Notes: generated by a model from the sequence alone, not told the origin. Positions 5,937-12,469 are shown, numbered from the stretch's first letter. The stretch: DNA of 12,469 bases from JBKJML01 sp046596415 (GCA_046596415.1 JBKJML010000128.1:1-12469), one strand, 5' to 3'. Made by a program: numbers and translations.

Positions 5937-6848
5937 TCAGCGGGTGAGGAGCACGACGCGGGCCGCTTCGAGCGCGCCCTTTGCGCCTATCTGCGCGGCG
6001 AGAGTCGCCTTCGCAGGTGTCGTCCACACGGTGACGGCCTTGCCCTTCAGCGAGCGGTCGAGCTTCGGAGCCAGCATCGCGGTGACGACACCCTCGTCGA
6101 CCTCTGCCGTTTTGGGCAGGGAGAGCTCGACGATCAGCTTGCCGTCGAAGGCGGTCCTGCGCCCGCCGGGCCAGGAGCGAACCTGGGAGAGCGCGATCTG
6201 GATCGAGCCGGCCGCGGAGGCGACGACCGTGCCGGTCAGCGCCAGCGTGAACGTCGAGTCGTGCGCGGCGGCGAAGAGCAGGTGCGGGGCGGCGTTCAGG
6301 AACGGAAACGGGTTGACGGCGGAGCCGCCCCCCGGGTGCACTTCGAAATGGAGGTGGCTGGCGCCACTGTTCGCGTCGCCGGAGTTACCGACGAAGCCGA
6401 GCTGCTCGCCTGCCGCAACCCGGTCGCCGCTCTCGAGCCCCTTCGCGTAGGAGACGCCGGAAACGCACTTGCCGCTGTTGTCGTTGCCGAGCGTCAGGTC
6501 GTCGTTCAGATGGATGTAGAGGTAGGTGGTGCCGCTGTCGCCGTTCAGGTACAGCATGCAGCCCGCCCGCGCCGACGTCGTCCAGAACTTGACCGTGCCG
6601 CTCTCGGCGGCAACCGCCAGCGAGCGCTTCGGGGCCATGATGTCGTTGCCCTCGTGGCCGCCCGAGCCGCGCGCATCGCCAAAGTCGTTCGTGTAGCTCG
6701 ATGGCCCGACAACGGGGAAGACGATCGAAGCCTTGGCCTTCTTCTTCGCGTCGATCGGGGGCGGATGCGCCACGGCCGTGCCGGCCGTCACTGCGGCGAG
6801 CAGAGTGAGGAGAAGGGTTCCTCGGGCTGTGGTCCGGTGGAGACTCAT
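5937..6848 (-). CDS. secreted M23-family zinc metallopeptidase
   Basis: A 303-residue exported protein. Residues 1-27 form a signal peptide (basic RTTARG, a Leu/Ala-rich core, AVA cleavage site). The LytM/M23 domain spans about 44-180 and keeps the metal ligands: HEGNDI (H65, D69) and SHLHFEVH (H165-x-H167), with catalytic H113 in YIHLN. M23 enzymes cut peptide crossbridges of peptidoglycan. The only two cysteines in the protein, C97 and C128, flank this His and could form a disulfide outside the cell. Residues about 190-303 form a separate, Thr/Val-rich and probably beta-rich region with no family I recognise; it may bind the wall. It is transcribed away from the ETF operon and 44 bases ahead of the FkbM gene, in the same direction. 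Confidence 0.9.
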   Translation of the reverse strand: MSLHRTTARGTLLLTLLAAVTAGTAVAHPPPIDAKKKAKASIVFPVVGPSSYTNDFGDARGSGGHEGNDIMAPKRSLAVAAESGTVKFWTTSARAGCMLYLNGDSGTTYLYIHLNDDLTLGNDNSGKCVSGVSYAKGLESGDRVAAGEQLGFVGNSGDANSGASHLHFEVHPGGGSAVNPFPFLNAAPHLLFAAAHDSTFTLALTGTVVASAAGSIQIALSQVRSWPGGRRTAFDGKLIVELSLPKTAEVDEGVVTAMLAPKLDRSLKGKAVTVWTTPAKATLAAQIGAKGALEAARVVLLTR

Positions 6849-6878
6849 AGAGCTCTCGGTTCGCGTCCGAAGGACCGA

Positions 6879-6887
6879 ACCCTAGCA
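6879..6887 (-). promoter_or_regulatory. extended -10-like element TGCTAGGGT for the M23 peptidase gene
   Basis: Minus-strand TGC-TAGGGT matches the extended -10 pattern TGN-TANNNT. Initiation about seven bases downstream would give a leader of roughly 24 bases with a weak GAGAG ribosome site before the ATG at 6848. This makes it one of the few leadered genes here. Confidence 0.35.
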
Positions 6888-6979
6888 TCGCCGCGGCGTC
6901 AATACAGCTTCCAAATCGGAAAATCCCCCTTCCGGGGCAGAGGCGACCGTTCCCCCCGCTCGGCGGAGTCGGCCGTCGT

Positions 6980-6985
6980 TAGAGT
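6980..6985 (+). promoter_or_regulatory. -10-like TAGAGT, leaderless promoter of the etf operon
   Basis: TAGAGT-N7-GTG, with no Shine-Dalgarno sequence before the etfB start and no -35 hexamer. The same hexamer precedes the methyltransferase starting at 5241. Confidence 0.45.
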
Positions 6986-6992
6986 CTCAGCC

Positions 6993-7769
6993 GTGAAGAT
7001 CGCCGTTTGCGTGAAGCAGGTTCCGGACGCGACCGCAACCAAGCGGATCGACGCCGGCACGAAGCGCCTCGACCGCTCGGGCGAGAGCGCCCTCAACGCG
7101 TTCGACGTGAACGCGGTCGAGGAGGCGCTGCGGATCCAGGAAGCGAACGGCGGCGAGGTGGTCATCGTCTCGCTTGGCCCGGAGCGGGCGCTCGACGCGC
7201 TGCGCAAGGCGCTCGCGATGGGCGCCGACCGCGCCGTTCTCGTCTCAGACGTGGGTGCCGTCGGCTCCGATCTCGTCGCCACGAGCTACGTGCTCGCGAA
7301 GGCGCTCGAGCGCGAGCAGGCCGACCTGATCCTCTTCGGCCAGCAGTCCTCCGACGGCGAGGGAGCCGTCCTCTGGGCCGCGGTCGCCGAACGCCTGCGG
7401 CGCCCGCTGATCTCCCAGGTCGCAGAGCTCACGGTCGAGGAGGGCGCCGTCACCGGCCGCCGTCAGACCGAGTTCGGCTACGACGTGATCCGCGCCCCGC
7501 TGCCCGCGGTGATCGCCGTCTCCGACGCGATCAACGAGCCGCGCTACCCGTCACTGAAGGGGATCATGGGTGCGAAGAAAAAGCCGCAGGAGGTCGTGTC
7601 GCTCGCCGACATCGGCGTCGAGGCCGATCGTGCCGGCGAGGCCGGCTCGCGCACCGCGGTGCTCGCGCTCGGCTCGCCGCCGCCCCGTGGGGACTCGCAG
7701 AAGATCGAGGACGACGGCACCGCGGCCGAGCAGATCGTCGAGTTCCTCGCCGGGAAGCGGTTGATCTGA
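6993..7769 (+). CDS. etfB: electron transfer flavoprotein beta subunit
   Basis: A 258-residue beta subunit of the soluble ETF heterodimer, which takes electrons from acyl-CoA and other flavin dehydrogenases. It shows the nucleotide-binding N-terminus VKIAVCVKQVPD, NAFDVNAVEEAL at 35-46, DLILFGQQSSDGEGAVLW at 111-128 and the ETF-beta signature NEPRYPSLKGIMGAKKK at 181-197, at the usual family length. The start is GTG at 6993, placing the first strand at residue 1; a TAGAGT box seven bases upstream and the lack of a ribosome site suggest a leaderless message. It heads an operon with etfA (stop and start overlap as TGATG) and the ETF:quinone oxidoreductase. I see nothing that proves electron bifurcation, and the gene next door is a quinone oxidoreductase, so an ordinary respiratory role is more likely. 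Confidence 0.95.
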   Translation: MKIAVCVKQVPDATATKRIDAGTKRLDRSGESALNAFDVNAVEEALRIQEANGGEVVIVSLGPERALDALRKALAMGADRAVLVSDVGAVGSDLVATSYVLAKALEREQADLILFGQQSSDGEGAVLWAAVAERLRRPLISQVAELTVEEGAVTGRRQTEFGYDVIRAPLPAVIAVSDAINEPRYPSLKGIMGAKKKPQEVVSLADIGVEADRAGEAGSRTAVLALGSPPPRGDSQKIEDDGTAAEQIVEFLAGKRLI

Positions 7770-8728
7770 TGAGCATGCTCGTCTTCCTCGAACATCACGG
7801 CGGCGAGATCCAGAAGGGCGCGCTCGGCGTGCTCGCCAAGGCGGTGCAGCTCGGCGGTGAGGTCACCGGCCTCCTCGTCGGCTCCGGCGTCAAGGGGCTC
7901 GCGGAGCAGGCCGGAGCGCACGGGGCAACCACCGTCCTCGTCGTGGACGACGAGCGGCTCGACGCACCGCTGCCCCAGCCGCGCGTCGATGCGATCACGC
8001 AGGTCGTGCGCGATCGCGGCATCGAGACGGTTCTCTTCGCCCAGTCGGTGCTCGCCTCGGATGTCGCTGCCGCGCTCGCAGCGCGCCTGGAGGCGGGCGT
8101 CAACTGGCAGCTCGTCGACCTCGTCTCAGTGGACGGCGACCTCGTCGGCAAGCAGCCGGCGCTCCAGGACTCGGTGATCGTCGACGCCGGCTGGACGTCG
8201 ACGCCGCGCATCGCGCTCTTCCGTTCGGGCACCTTCGACCCGGCCCCGATGGGCGGCACCGCAACGGTCGAGGAGGTGACGGTCGAGTTCGAGGAGCACT
8301 CGTTCGCGGCAACGATGGTCGAGCAGGCACACGAGGAGTCGACCGGTCCGTCGATCGAGGACGCCGACGTGATCGTCGCCGGCGGACGCGGGCTCGGCGC
8401 TCCCGAAGGCTTTGCGCTCGCGGAGGAGCTCGCGAAGGCGCTTGGCGGTGCCGTCGCCGCAACGCGTGCCGTCGTCGATGCCGGCTGGTATCCGTATTCG
8501 GCGCAGGTCGGGCAGACGGGTAAGACCGTTTCGCCGAAGCTCTACGTCGCGCTCGGCATCTCCGGCGCGATCCAGCACAAGGTCGGCATGCAGGCCGCCA
8601 ACGTGATCATCGCGATCAACAAGGACCCCAACGCGCCGATCTTCGAGTTCAGCGACCTGGGCGTCGTCGGCGATCTGCACGCGATCGTGCCGAAGCTCGC
8701 CGAGCTCGTCCGCCAGCGCCGCGCATGA
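7769..8728 (+). CDS. etfA: electron transfer flavoprotein alpha subunit
   Basis: A 319-residue alpha subunit that carries the redox FAD of ETF. The C-terminal FAD domain has AGGRGLGAPEGF at 204-215, ATRAVVDAGWYPYSAQVGQT at 231-250, GKTVSPKLYVALGISGAIQH at 251-270 and KVGMQAANVIIAINKDPNAP at 271-290, then IFEFSDLGVVGDLHAIVPKL, the classical ETF-alpha signature. The N-terminal domain (1-190) is typical but diverged, with VNWQLVDLVS where many relatives have a shorter Thr-Asp-containing segment. The ATG at 7769 shares its A with the etfB stop (TGATG); a GGGAAG eleven bases upstream could help initiation. Its stop overlaps the next gene as ATGA, so all three proteins are probably made in balanced amounts from one message. 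Confidence 0.95.
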   Translation: MSMLVFLEHHGGEIQKGALGVLAKAVQLGGEVTGLLVGSGVKGLAEQAGAHGATTVLVVDDERLDAPLPQPRVDAITQVVRDRGIETVLFAQSVLASDVAAALAARLEAGVNWQLVDLVSVDGDLVGKQPALQDSVIVDAGWTSTPRIALFRSGTFDPAPMGGTATVEEVTVEFEEHSFAATMVEQAHEESTGPSIEDADVIVAGGRGLGAPEGFALAEELAKALGGAVAATRAVVDAGWYPYSAQVGQTGKTVSPKLYVALGISGAIQHKVGMQAANVIIAINKDPNAPIFEFSDLGVVGDLHAIVPKLAELVRQRRA

Positions 8729-10428
8729 GCGTCGTCCGGCCGGCGGACTACCCGCCTCCGTTCTCGCCCGCCGAGGCGATCGCCGCCCCCACTGATCCAA
8801 CGGACGAGCGGATCGAGGTCGGTGTCCTGATCGTCGGCGGCGGCCCAGCGGGGCTCGCATGCGCGATCCGGCTCGGCCAGCTCCTCGAGGAAGATCCCGA
8901 GACTGCCGAGCGCCTCGGCGACGTGCCGGTGGCGGTGGTCGAGAAGGGCAAGCAGGCCGGCTCGCATCTCCTCTCCGGCGCCGTCGTGAACCCCCGCTCG
9001 CTGCGCCGGCTCTTCAAGGGGCGCCTCACCATCGACGACATCCCGACCTACGGCCAGGTGCACGGCGAGTCGGTCTACCTGCTGACCCGGAACCTGGCGC
9101 TGCCCATCCCGCCGCCACCGACGATGCGAAACCACGGCAACTATGTCGTCTCGGTCGCGCAGCTCGGCAAGTTCCTCTCGGAGCAGGCGGAAGAGCTCGG
9201 CGCGTACATGCTCCCGGAGACGGCGGCACAGAAACTGCTCGTCGCAGACGGGCGCGTCCGCGGGATCCGCACCGGCGACAAGGGTCGCGGCCGCGAGGGC
9301 GAGGAGCTGGCGAACTTCGAGCCCGGCTCGGACATCGTCGCCCGCGTCACCGTGCTCGCCGAGGGCACCCAGGGGCACCTCACCGGTGCTGCGATCTCCC
9401 ACTTCGGCCTCGAGGGCGAGAACCCGCAGGTGTGGGCGCTCGGCGTGAAGGAGGTCTGGAAAGTCGCGAAGCCGCTCGACCGGGTCGTCCATACGATGGG
9501 CTGGCCGCTGCGCAAGCGTGCGCGCTACGGCGAGTTCGGCGGCTCGTTCATCTACCCGATGGGCCCCGACATGGTCTCGATCGGCTTCGTCGCCGGGCTC
9601 GAGTACCGCGATGTCGAGCTCTCCGTCCACGACGTGCTCCAGGAGTTCAAGACGCATCCGCTCGTTCGCAAGCTCCTCGCGGGCGGTGAGCGGATCGGCT
9701 GGGGCGCGAAAACGATCACCGAGGGCGGCCTCCTCGCACTGCCGAAGCGCCTCCACGCCCCGGGCCTGCTCCTCGCCGGCGAAGGGCCCGGCCTCGTCAA
9801 CGTGCCGACGCTGAAGGGGATCCACTACGCGATCGAGTCCGGTCACCTCGCGGCCGAGGCGGCCTATCGCGCGCTCCAGCGAGGCGAGTCGGCCTCGCGG
9901 CCGGGCGCGCTCGCCTCCTACGACGAGTCGCTCCGCGAGAGCTTCGTCTGGACCGACCTGACGGAGGTGCGGAACATGCGCCAGGTCTTCGACAAGGGCT
10001 TTTTCATGGGCGGCGCGCTCGCGACCGCGATGACGGTGACGAAGGGCAAGCTGCCGCCGAAGGACTATGGCAGCGAGCCGAACGCCGCCCACGCGTTGAT
10101 CCGCACCGGTCGCTCGAAGACCTATCCCGCTCCGGACGGGAAGCTGACGTTCGACAAGCTCTCCTCTGTGTTCCTCTCCGGCAACCGGACGAGGGACGAC
10201 CAGCCGAATCACATCCGGATCGAGCAGCACGTGCCGGTCAAGCTTGCGGAGCTGTGGGAGCACATGTGCCCGGCGCACGTCTATGAGGTCGGTGACAGCG
10301 ACGGCGACGGCACCGTGACGGTGAACATCAACCCGTCCAACTGCGTCCAGTGCGGCGCGATCACCGCCAAGGGCGGGCGCCTGACGCCACCCGAGGGCGG
10401 CTCCGGGCCCGAATACACGCTCACCTAG
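8725..10428 (+). CDS. electron transfer flavoprotein:quinone oxidoreductase (ETF-QO), one [4Fe-4S] ligand replaced by Ile
   Basis: A 567-residue, membrane-associated flavoprotein that passes electrons from reduced ETF to the quinone pool. The FAD-binding GGGPAG is at residues 38-43, followed by KQAGSHLLSGAVVNP, SVAQLGKFLSEQAEE, AEGTQGHLTG, GWPLRKRARYGEFGGSFIYP, AGEGPGLVNVPTLKGIHYAI and FDKGFFMGGALA, all typical of ETF-QO along its length. The C-terminal ferredoxin-like domain is fused, unlike split FixC plus FixX. It keeps C515, C540 and C543 with the human enzyme's 25- and 3-residue spacing, but the fourth ligand position (546) is Ile, codon ATC at 10360-10362. The following linker to PPEGGSGPEY is about four residues shorter than usual. 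It starts within the etfA stop (ATGA) and overlaps the convergent M48 gene by eight bases. Confidence 0.93.
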   Translation: MSVVRPADYPPPFSPAEAIAAPTDPTDERIEVGVLIVGGGPAGLACAIRLGQLLEEDPETAERLGDVPVAVVEKGKQAGSHLLSGAVVNPRSLRRLFKGRLTIDDIPTYGQVHGESVYLLTRNLALPIPPPPTMRNHGNYVVSVAQLGKFLSEQAEELGAYMLPETAAQKLLVADGRVRGIRTGDKGRGREGEELANFEPGSDIVARVTVLAEGTQGHLTGAAISHFGLEGENPQVWALGVKEVWKVAKPLDRVVHTMGWPLRKRARYGEFGGSFIYPMGPDMVSIGFVAGLEYRDVELSVHDVLQEFKTHPLVRKLLAGGERIGWGAKTITEGGLLALPKRLHAPGLLLAGEGPGLVNVPTLKGIHYAIESGHLAAEAAYRALQRGESASRPGALASYDESLRESFVWTDLTEVRNMRQVFDKGFFMGGALATAMTVTKGKLPPKDYGSEPNAAHALIRTGRSKTYPAPDGKLTFDKLSSVFLSGNRTRDDQPNHIRIEQHVPVKLAELWEHMCPAHVYEVGDSDGDGTVTVNINPSNCVQCGAITAKGGRLTPPEGGSGPEYTLT

Positions 10429-11608
10429 AAGCTCGCAGCTCGAAGGCGCGCGCCATCGCGAGCCGCTGTTCGATCGTCGGGTGAGTGGAGAACAGCACGT
10501 AGGCCCAGGTCGGCGGCGAAGGATCGTCGAGCGAGACGCGCGTGAACTCGCGGAAAAGCGCCTCGGCTCCAGACGGGTCGCCGGTCGTTTGCAGCGCGAC
10601 CCAGTCGGCTTCCGCCTCGATCCGACGAGACACGGCCGACTGGAGCGGCAGCGAGGCGAGCTGGAGCCCGACGAGCACGGCCAGGGCGACCGGAACAGCA
10701 GCCGGCTCGCCGAGCCCGCCGCGACGCCGCGTCGATCGGGCCAGCACCCAGGCGCCGGGCAGCGCGAAGAGCGCGAACCAGGCGAGCCCTTTCATGACGT
10801 GGCGGCGGGAGAGGTGTGCGAGCTCGTGGGCGAGGACGGCCCGCACCTCCGCACCGGGATAGCGCCCGTCGAGCAGCGTGTCCCAGACGACGATGCGGGC
10901 GCTGCGGCCGAAGCCGTAGGCGAACGCGTTCGGTGCGTGAGTGAGATCGGAAACCGTCTCGACCCGGACCGTCACGCCGCTCAGGCCCTGGTGCCGCTCG
11001 TACGCCGCGATCGTGTCGCGGAGCGCGGCGCTCCGGATCGGCTGCGTGCCGGTCACGAGGTACGGCTGCAGGAACGTGGCGGCGACGGCGGCACCGACGA
11101 GGAAGACGCCGCCCGCGAGCCACCACCGCTCGCCGAGCCGGCGCGCAAGCCCCAACACGACCAGCACGGCGGCGCCGGCGAGGGTGACCTCGGCGACGAG
11201 CGTCGGCCAGCGGTCGAGGAGCGCTGCGACATAGCCGCCCTCGGCGAGCCCGTAGCGCAGCTGCCACCAGTGCGACGCGACCCGAAATGGGAGCTGCGCG
11301 ATCCAGGCGAGCGTGAGCGCGGTGAGCCCGAGCCGCAGGCCACTCAGATAGGGCCGCCTCGTGGGCTTAACGACGCGACGCGCATAGAGGACGAGCGTCG
11401 TCAGCAGAGCCACGGAGGACAGGACGCCGTTCCAGCGCAGGAAGCGATCGAAGCGCTCGACGCGTCGTAGCTCCGAGGCCGGGAACTCCGCTGCGGGATC
11501 GACGTGCGGGAGCCGGAGCCCGTCGGGGGCGACGCTCGAGCGCCAGAGAAGCCAGGCGGCGAACGCCCAGAGCGCGGCGAGCGCCGCGAGGAGAAGGCCT
11601 CGGCGCAT
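10421..11608 (-). CDS. M48-family membrane metalloprotease (Ste24/HtpX-like)
   Basis: A 395-residue integral-membrane zinc protease. Hydrophobic segments lie at about 4-22, 61-76, 92-106, 139-154 and 163-180 before the catalytic domain, and at about 273-290 and 305-322 after the active site. HELAH at 261-265 is the HExxH motif and E331 in SRRIEAEAD is the third zinc ligand. NAFAYGFGRSARIVVWDTLL at 227-246 and FSTHPTIEQRLAM at 373-385 are the conserved flanks of Ste24-like peptidases. Such enzymes act in membrane protein quality control; a prenyl-protein substrate is not expected in a bacterium of this kind. The ATG at 11608 places the first membrane helix at the N-terminus. TACAGT lies eight bases upstream. 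The gene diverges from the dehydratase across 40 bases and ends overlapping the ETF-QO gene. Confidence 0.92.
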   Translation of the reverse strand: MRRGLLLAALAALWAFAAWLLWRSSVAPDGLRLPHVDPAAEFPASELRRVERFDRFLRWNGVLSSVALLTTLVLYARRVVKPTRRPYLSGLRLGLTALTLAWIAQLPFRVASHWWQLRYGLAEGGYVAALLDRWPTLVAEVTLAGAAVLVVLGLARRLGERWWLAGGVFLVGAAVAATFLQPYLVTGTQPIRSAALRDTIAAYERHQGLSGVTVRVETVSDLTHAPNAFAYGFGRSARIVVWDTLLDGRYPGAEVRAVLAHELAHLSRRHVMKGLAWFALFALPGAWVLARSTRRRGGLGEPAAVPVALAVLVGLQLASLPLQSAVSRRIEAEADWVALQTTGDPSGAEALFREFTRVSLDDPSPPTWAYVLFSTHPTIEQRLAMARAFELRASR

Positions 11609-11616
11609 CGGGGACG

Positions 11617-11622
11617 ACTGTA
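11617..11622 (-). promoter_or_regulatory. -10-like TACAGT ahead of the M48 protease gene
   Basis: TACAGT-N8-ATG on the minus strand. The leader would be at most a couple of bases, and no ribosome site is visible. It lies 14 bases from the opposing -10-like element at 11637-11642. Confidence 0.35.
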
Positions 11623-11636
11623 GAGCGTCGGGCGCA

Positions 11637-11642
11637 TACGAT
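11637..11642 (+). promoter_or_regulatory. -10-like TACGAT, leaderless promoter of the dehydratase
   Basis: TACGAT-N6-ATG, identical in hexamer and spacing to the element before the methyltransferase starting at 3345. No -35 hexamer and no Shine-Dalgarno sequence are seen. Confidence 0.5.
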
Positions 11643-11648
11643 CGCCGC

Positions 11649-12469
11649 ATGGCCGTGGTGACGATCGACGACGTCCGCGCCGCCCGCGAGCGCGTGGGTG
11701 CGAAGCTGCGCCGGACGCCCGTCTTCACCTCCCGGACGCTCGGCCCCGCCGTGCATCTGAAGGCGGAGCTCTTCCAGCCGACCGGCTCGTTCAAGGTGCG
11801 CGGGGTGCTCAACAAGCTCGCGACGCTGACGCCGGCCGAGCGCGAGCGAGGCGTGATCGGCGTCTCGGCCGGAAACCATGCGCAGGCCCTCGCCTGGGGC
11901 GCCCGCGAGGAGGGCCTAGACGCGCTGCTCGTGATGTGGGCGAGCGCGAGCGAGCAGAAGATCGCCGCCACCCGTGGCTACGGCGCTGCCGTCGACCTCG
12001 AGTCTCCCGACCCGGCCGCTGCGTTCGACCGGCTGGCTGCGTTGATGGCTGAGAGCGGAAGGACGCTCGTGCATCCCTTCGACGATCCCGTCGTCCAGGC
12101 TGGGGCAGGCACCTGCGGGCTCGAGATCGTCGAGGACACACCGGCGGTCGACACGGTGGTCGTGGCCTGCGGCGGCGGCGGCCTTGTCGCCGGCATCGCA
12201 GCGGCCGTCCGTGGCCTGCGGCCCGAGGCGCGGATCATCGCCGTCGAGCCGGAGGGATCGCCCGCGCTCCACGAGGCGCTTCGCGCCGGGCACCCGGTTC
12301 CGGTGCGGCCCGACTCGATCGCCGACGCCCTTGCGGCTCCCTTCGCCGGCGAGAACGGGCTGGCCGCCTGCCAGGCGTACGGCGTCGAGAGCATGCTCGT
12401 GTCCGACGACGAGATTGCAGACGCGTTTCGCTTCCTCTACGCACGGGCGAAGCTGGCCTGCGAGCTCGG
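11649..12469 (+). CDS. PLP-dependent serine/threonine dehydratase (threonine ammonia-lyase type), 3' end cut by window
   Basis: The first 273 residues of a fold-type II PLP enzyme that deaminates threonine to 2-oxobutyrate or serine to pyruvate. QPTGSFKVRGVLNKL at 43-57 carries the PLP lysine K49, GVSAGNHAQALAW at 71-83 is the substrate-binding loop, ATRGYGAAV at 107-115 and HPFDDPVVQAGAGTCGLEI follow, and VVVACGGGGLVAGIAAAV is the Gly-rich phosphate cup. The order and spacing match the catalytic domain of threonine ammonia-lyases. The frame is open to the window edge, so I cannot tell whether a C-terminal ACT regulatory domain (biosynthetic IlvA-like) is present or absent (catabolic type). 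Serine racemase or hydroxyaspartate dehydratase are related possibilities. It diverges from the M48 gene with no Shine-Dalgarno sequence and TACGAT six bases upstream. Confidence 0.88.
   Translation, partial: MAVVTIDDVRAARERVGAKLRRTPVFTSRTLGPAVHLKAELFQPTGSFKVRGVLNKLATLTPAERERGVIGVSAGNHAQALAWGAREEGLDALLVMWASASEQKIAATRGYGAAVDLESPDPAAAFDRLAALMAESGRTLVHPFDDPVVQAGAGTCGLEIVEDTPAVDTVVVACGGGGLVAGIAAAVRGLRPEARIIAVEPEGSPALHEALRAGHPVPVRPDSIADALAAPFAGENGLAACQAYGVESMLVSDDEIADAFRFLYARAKLACEL

Larger units (their letters stand above)
6849..6992. promoter_or_regulatory. divergent intergenic region between the M23 peptidase and etfB
   Basis: The longest gene-free stretch in the window (144 bases). It holds an A+T-richer island around 6898-6924, unlike the surrounding sequence, with a small inverted repeat TTCC-N5-GGAA at 6909-6921. 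-10-like elements lie near each gene: minus-strand TGCTAGGGT at 6887-6879 and plus-strand TAGAGT at 6980-6985. I see no riboswitch or small RNA. Confidence 0.55.

Noticed and set aside
5893..6027. A longer N-terminus for the FkbM protein starting at 6027.
   Set aside because: The extra 45 residues are Arg/Pro-rich, overlap the M23 gene by about 90 bases and precede a normal family start at 5892.
6879..6902. TTGACG and TAGGGT on the minus strand as a -35/-10 promoter pair for the M23 gene.
   Set aside because: The spacer is only 12 bases, too short for a standard promoter. The TGC preceding TAGGGT fits an extended -10 instead.
6909..6937. Short inverted repeats TTCC-N5-GGAA and CCCC-N5-GGGG as a terminator.
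   Set aside because: Stems of four base pairs without a U-tract, lying between divergent genes where no transcript ends.
8542..10278. A 578-codon open frame on the minus strand opposite ETF-QO and the end of etfA.
   Set aside because: It is Arg/Asp/His-rich without family features, and lies antisense to two strongly conserved genes.
6993..10428. The etf operon as a nitrogen-fixation FixABCX bifurcating complex.
   Set aside because: FixC and FixX are usually separate genes. Here a full-length ETF-QO with a fused ferredoxin-like domain follows etfBA, and no nitrogen-fixation genes are present.
11609..11971. An N-terminal extension of the M48 protease to 11971.
   Set aside because: It would lie antisense inside the conserved PLP-lysine region of the dehydratase; the first membrane helix begins naturally at the 11608 start.

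Overview
The window looks like part of a high-GC bacterial chromosome. G and C dominate third codon positions, GTG and TTG starts occur, and genes are packed with almost no gaps. The closest fit I can infer is a soil or freshwater actinomycetote, perhaps of the Thermoleophilia type. This rests on composition and gene style, not on a marker gene. There are no RNA genes, insertion sequences, CRISPR arrays or prophage genes, and no gene-free stretch longer than about 145 bases.

The layout alternates between strands. (1) Bases 3345 to 1, minus strand: a tightly coupled run of a class I methyltransferase, a metallo-beta-lactamase-fold hydrolase, and an OafA-type acyltransferase with an SGNH domain that is interrupted by an in-frame TAG. 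(2) Bases 3382 to 4531, plus: a stand-alone B12-binding small subunit of the methylmalonyl-CoA mutase type, followed by another methyltransferase. (3) Bases 6848 to 4528, minus: a secreted M23 metallopeptidase, an FkbM-family methyltransferase and a third small class I methyltransferase. (4) Bases 6993 to 10428, plus: a complete etfB-etfA-ETF:quinone oxidoreductase operon. (5) Bases 11608 to 10421, minus: a membrane M48 (Ste24-like) protease. (6) Bases 11649 to the end, plus: a PLP-dependent serine/threonine dehydratase cut by the window edge.

Two themes appear. Regions 1 to 3 carry four different SAM methyltransferases, an O-acyltransferase and a cell-wall peptidase, which suggests decoration of surface glycans or secondary metabolites (inference). 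The ETF operon carries electrons from acyl-CoA dehydrogenases to the quinone pool. Together with the B12 subunit and the dehydratase it fits a route from threonine through 2-oxobutyrate and propionyl-CoA to succinyl-CoA, although most of that pathway lies outside the window.

The observations most worth following are these. Seven of the nine starts not overlapped by an upstream gene have a TANNNT (-10-like) hexamer ending 6 to 8 bases before the start codon, the signature of leaderless transcripts. The ETF:quinone oxidoreductase lacks one of the four cysteines expected to hold its [4Fe-4S] cluster. The acyltransferase has a single amber codon exactly at the near-invariant Gln of its EEQFY motif. 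Two divergent gene pairs have back-to-back -10 elements only 10 and 14 bases apart.
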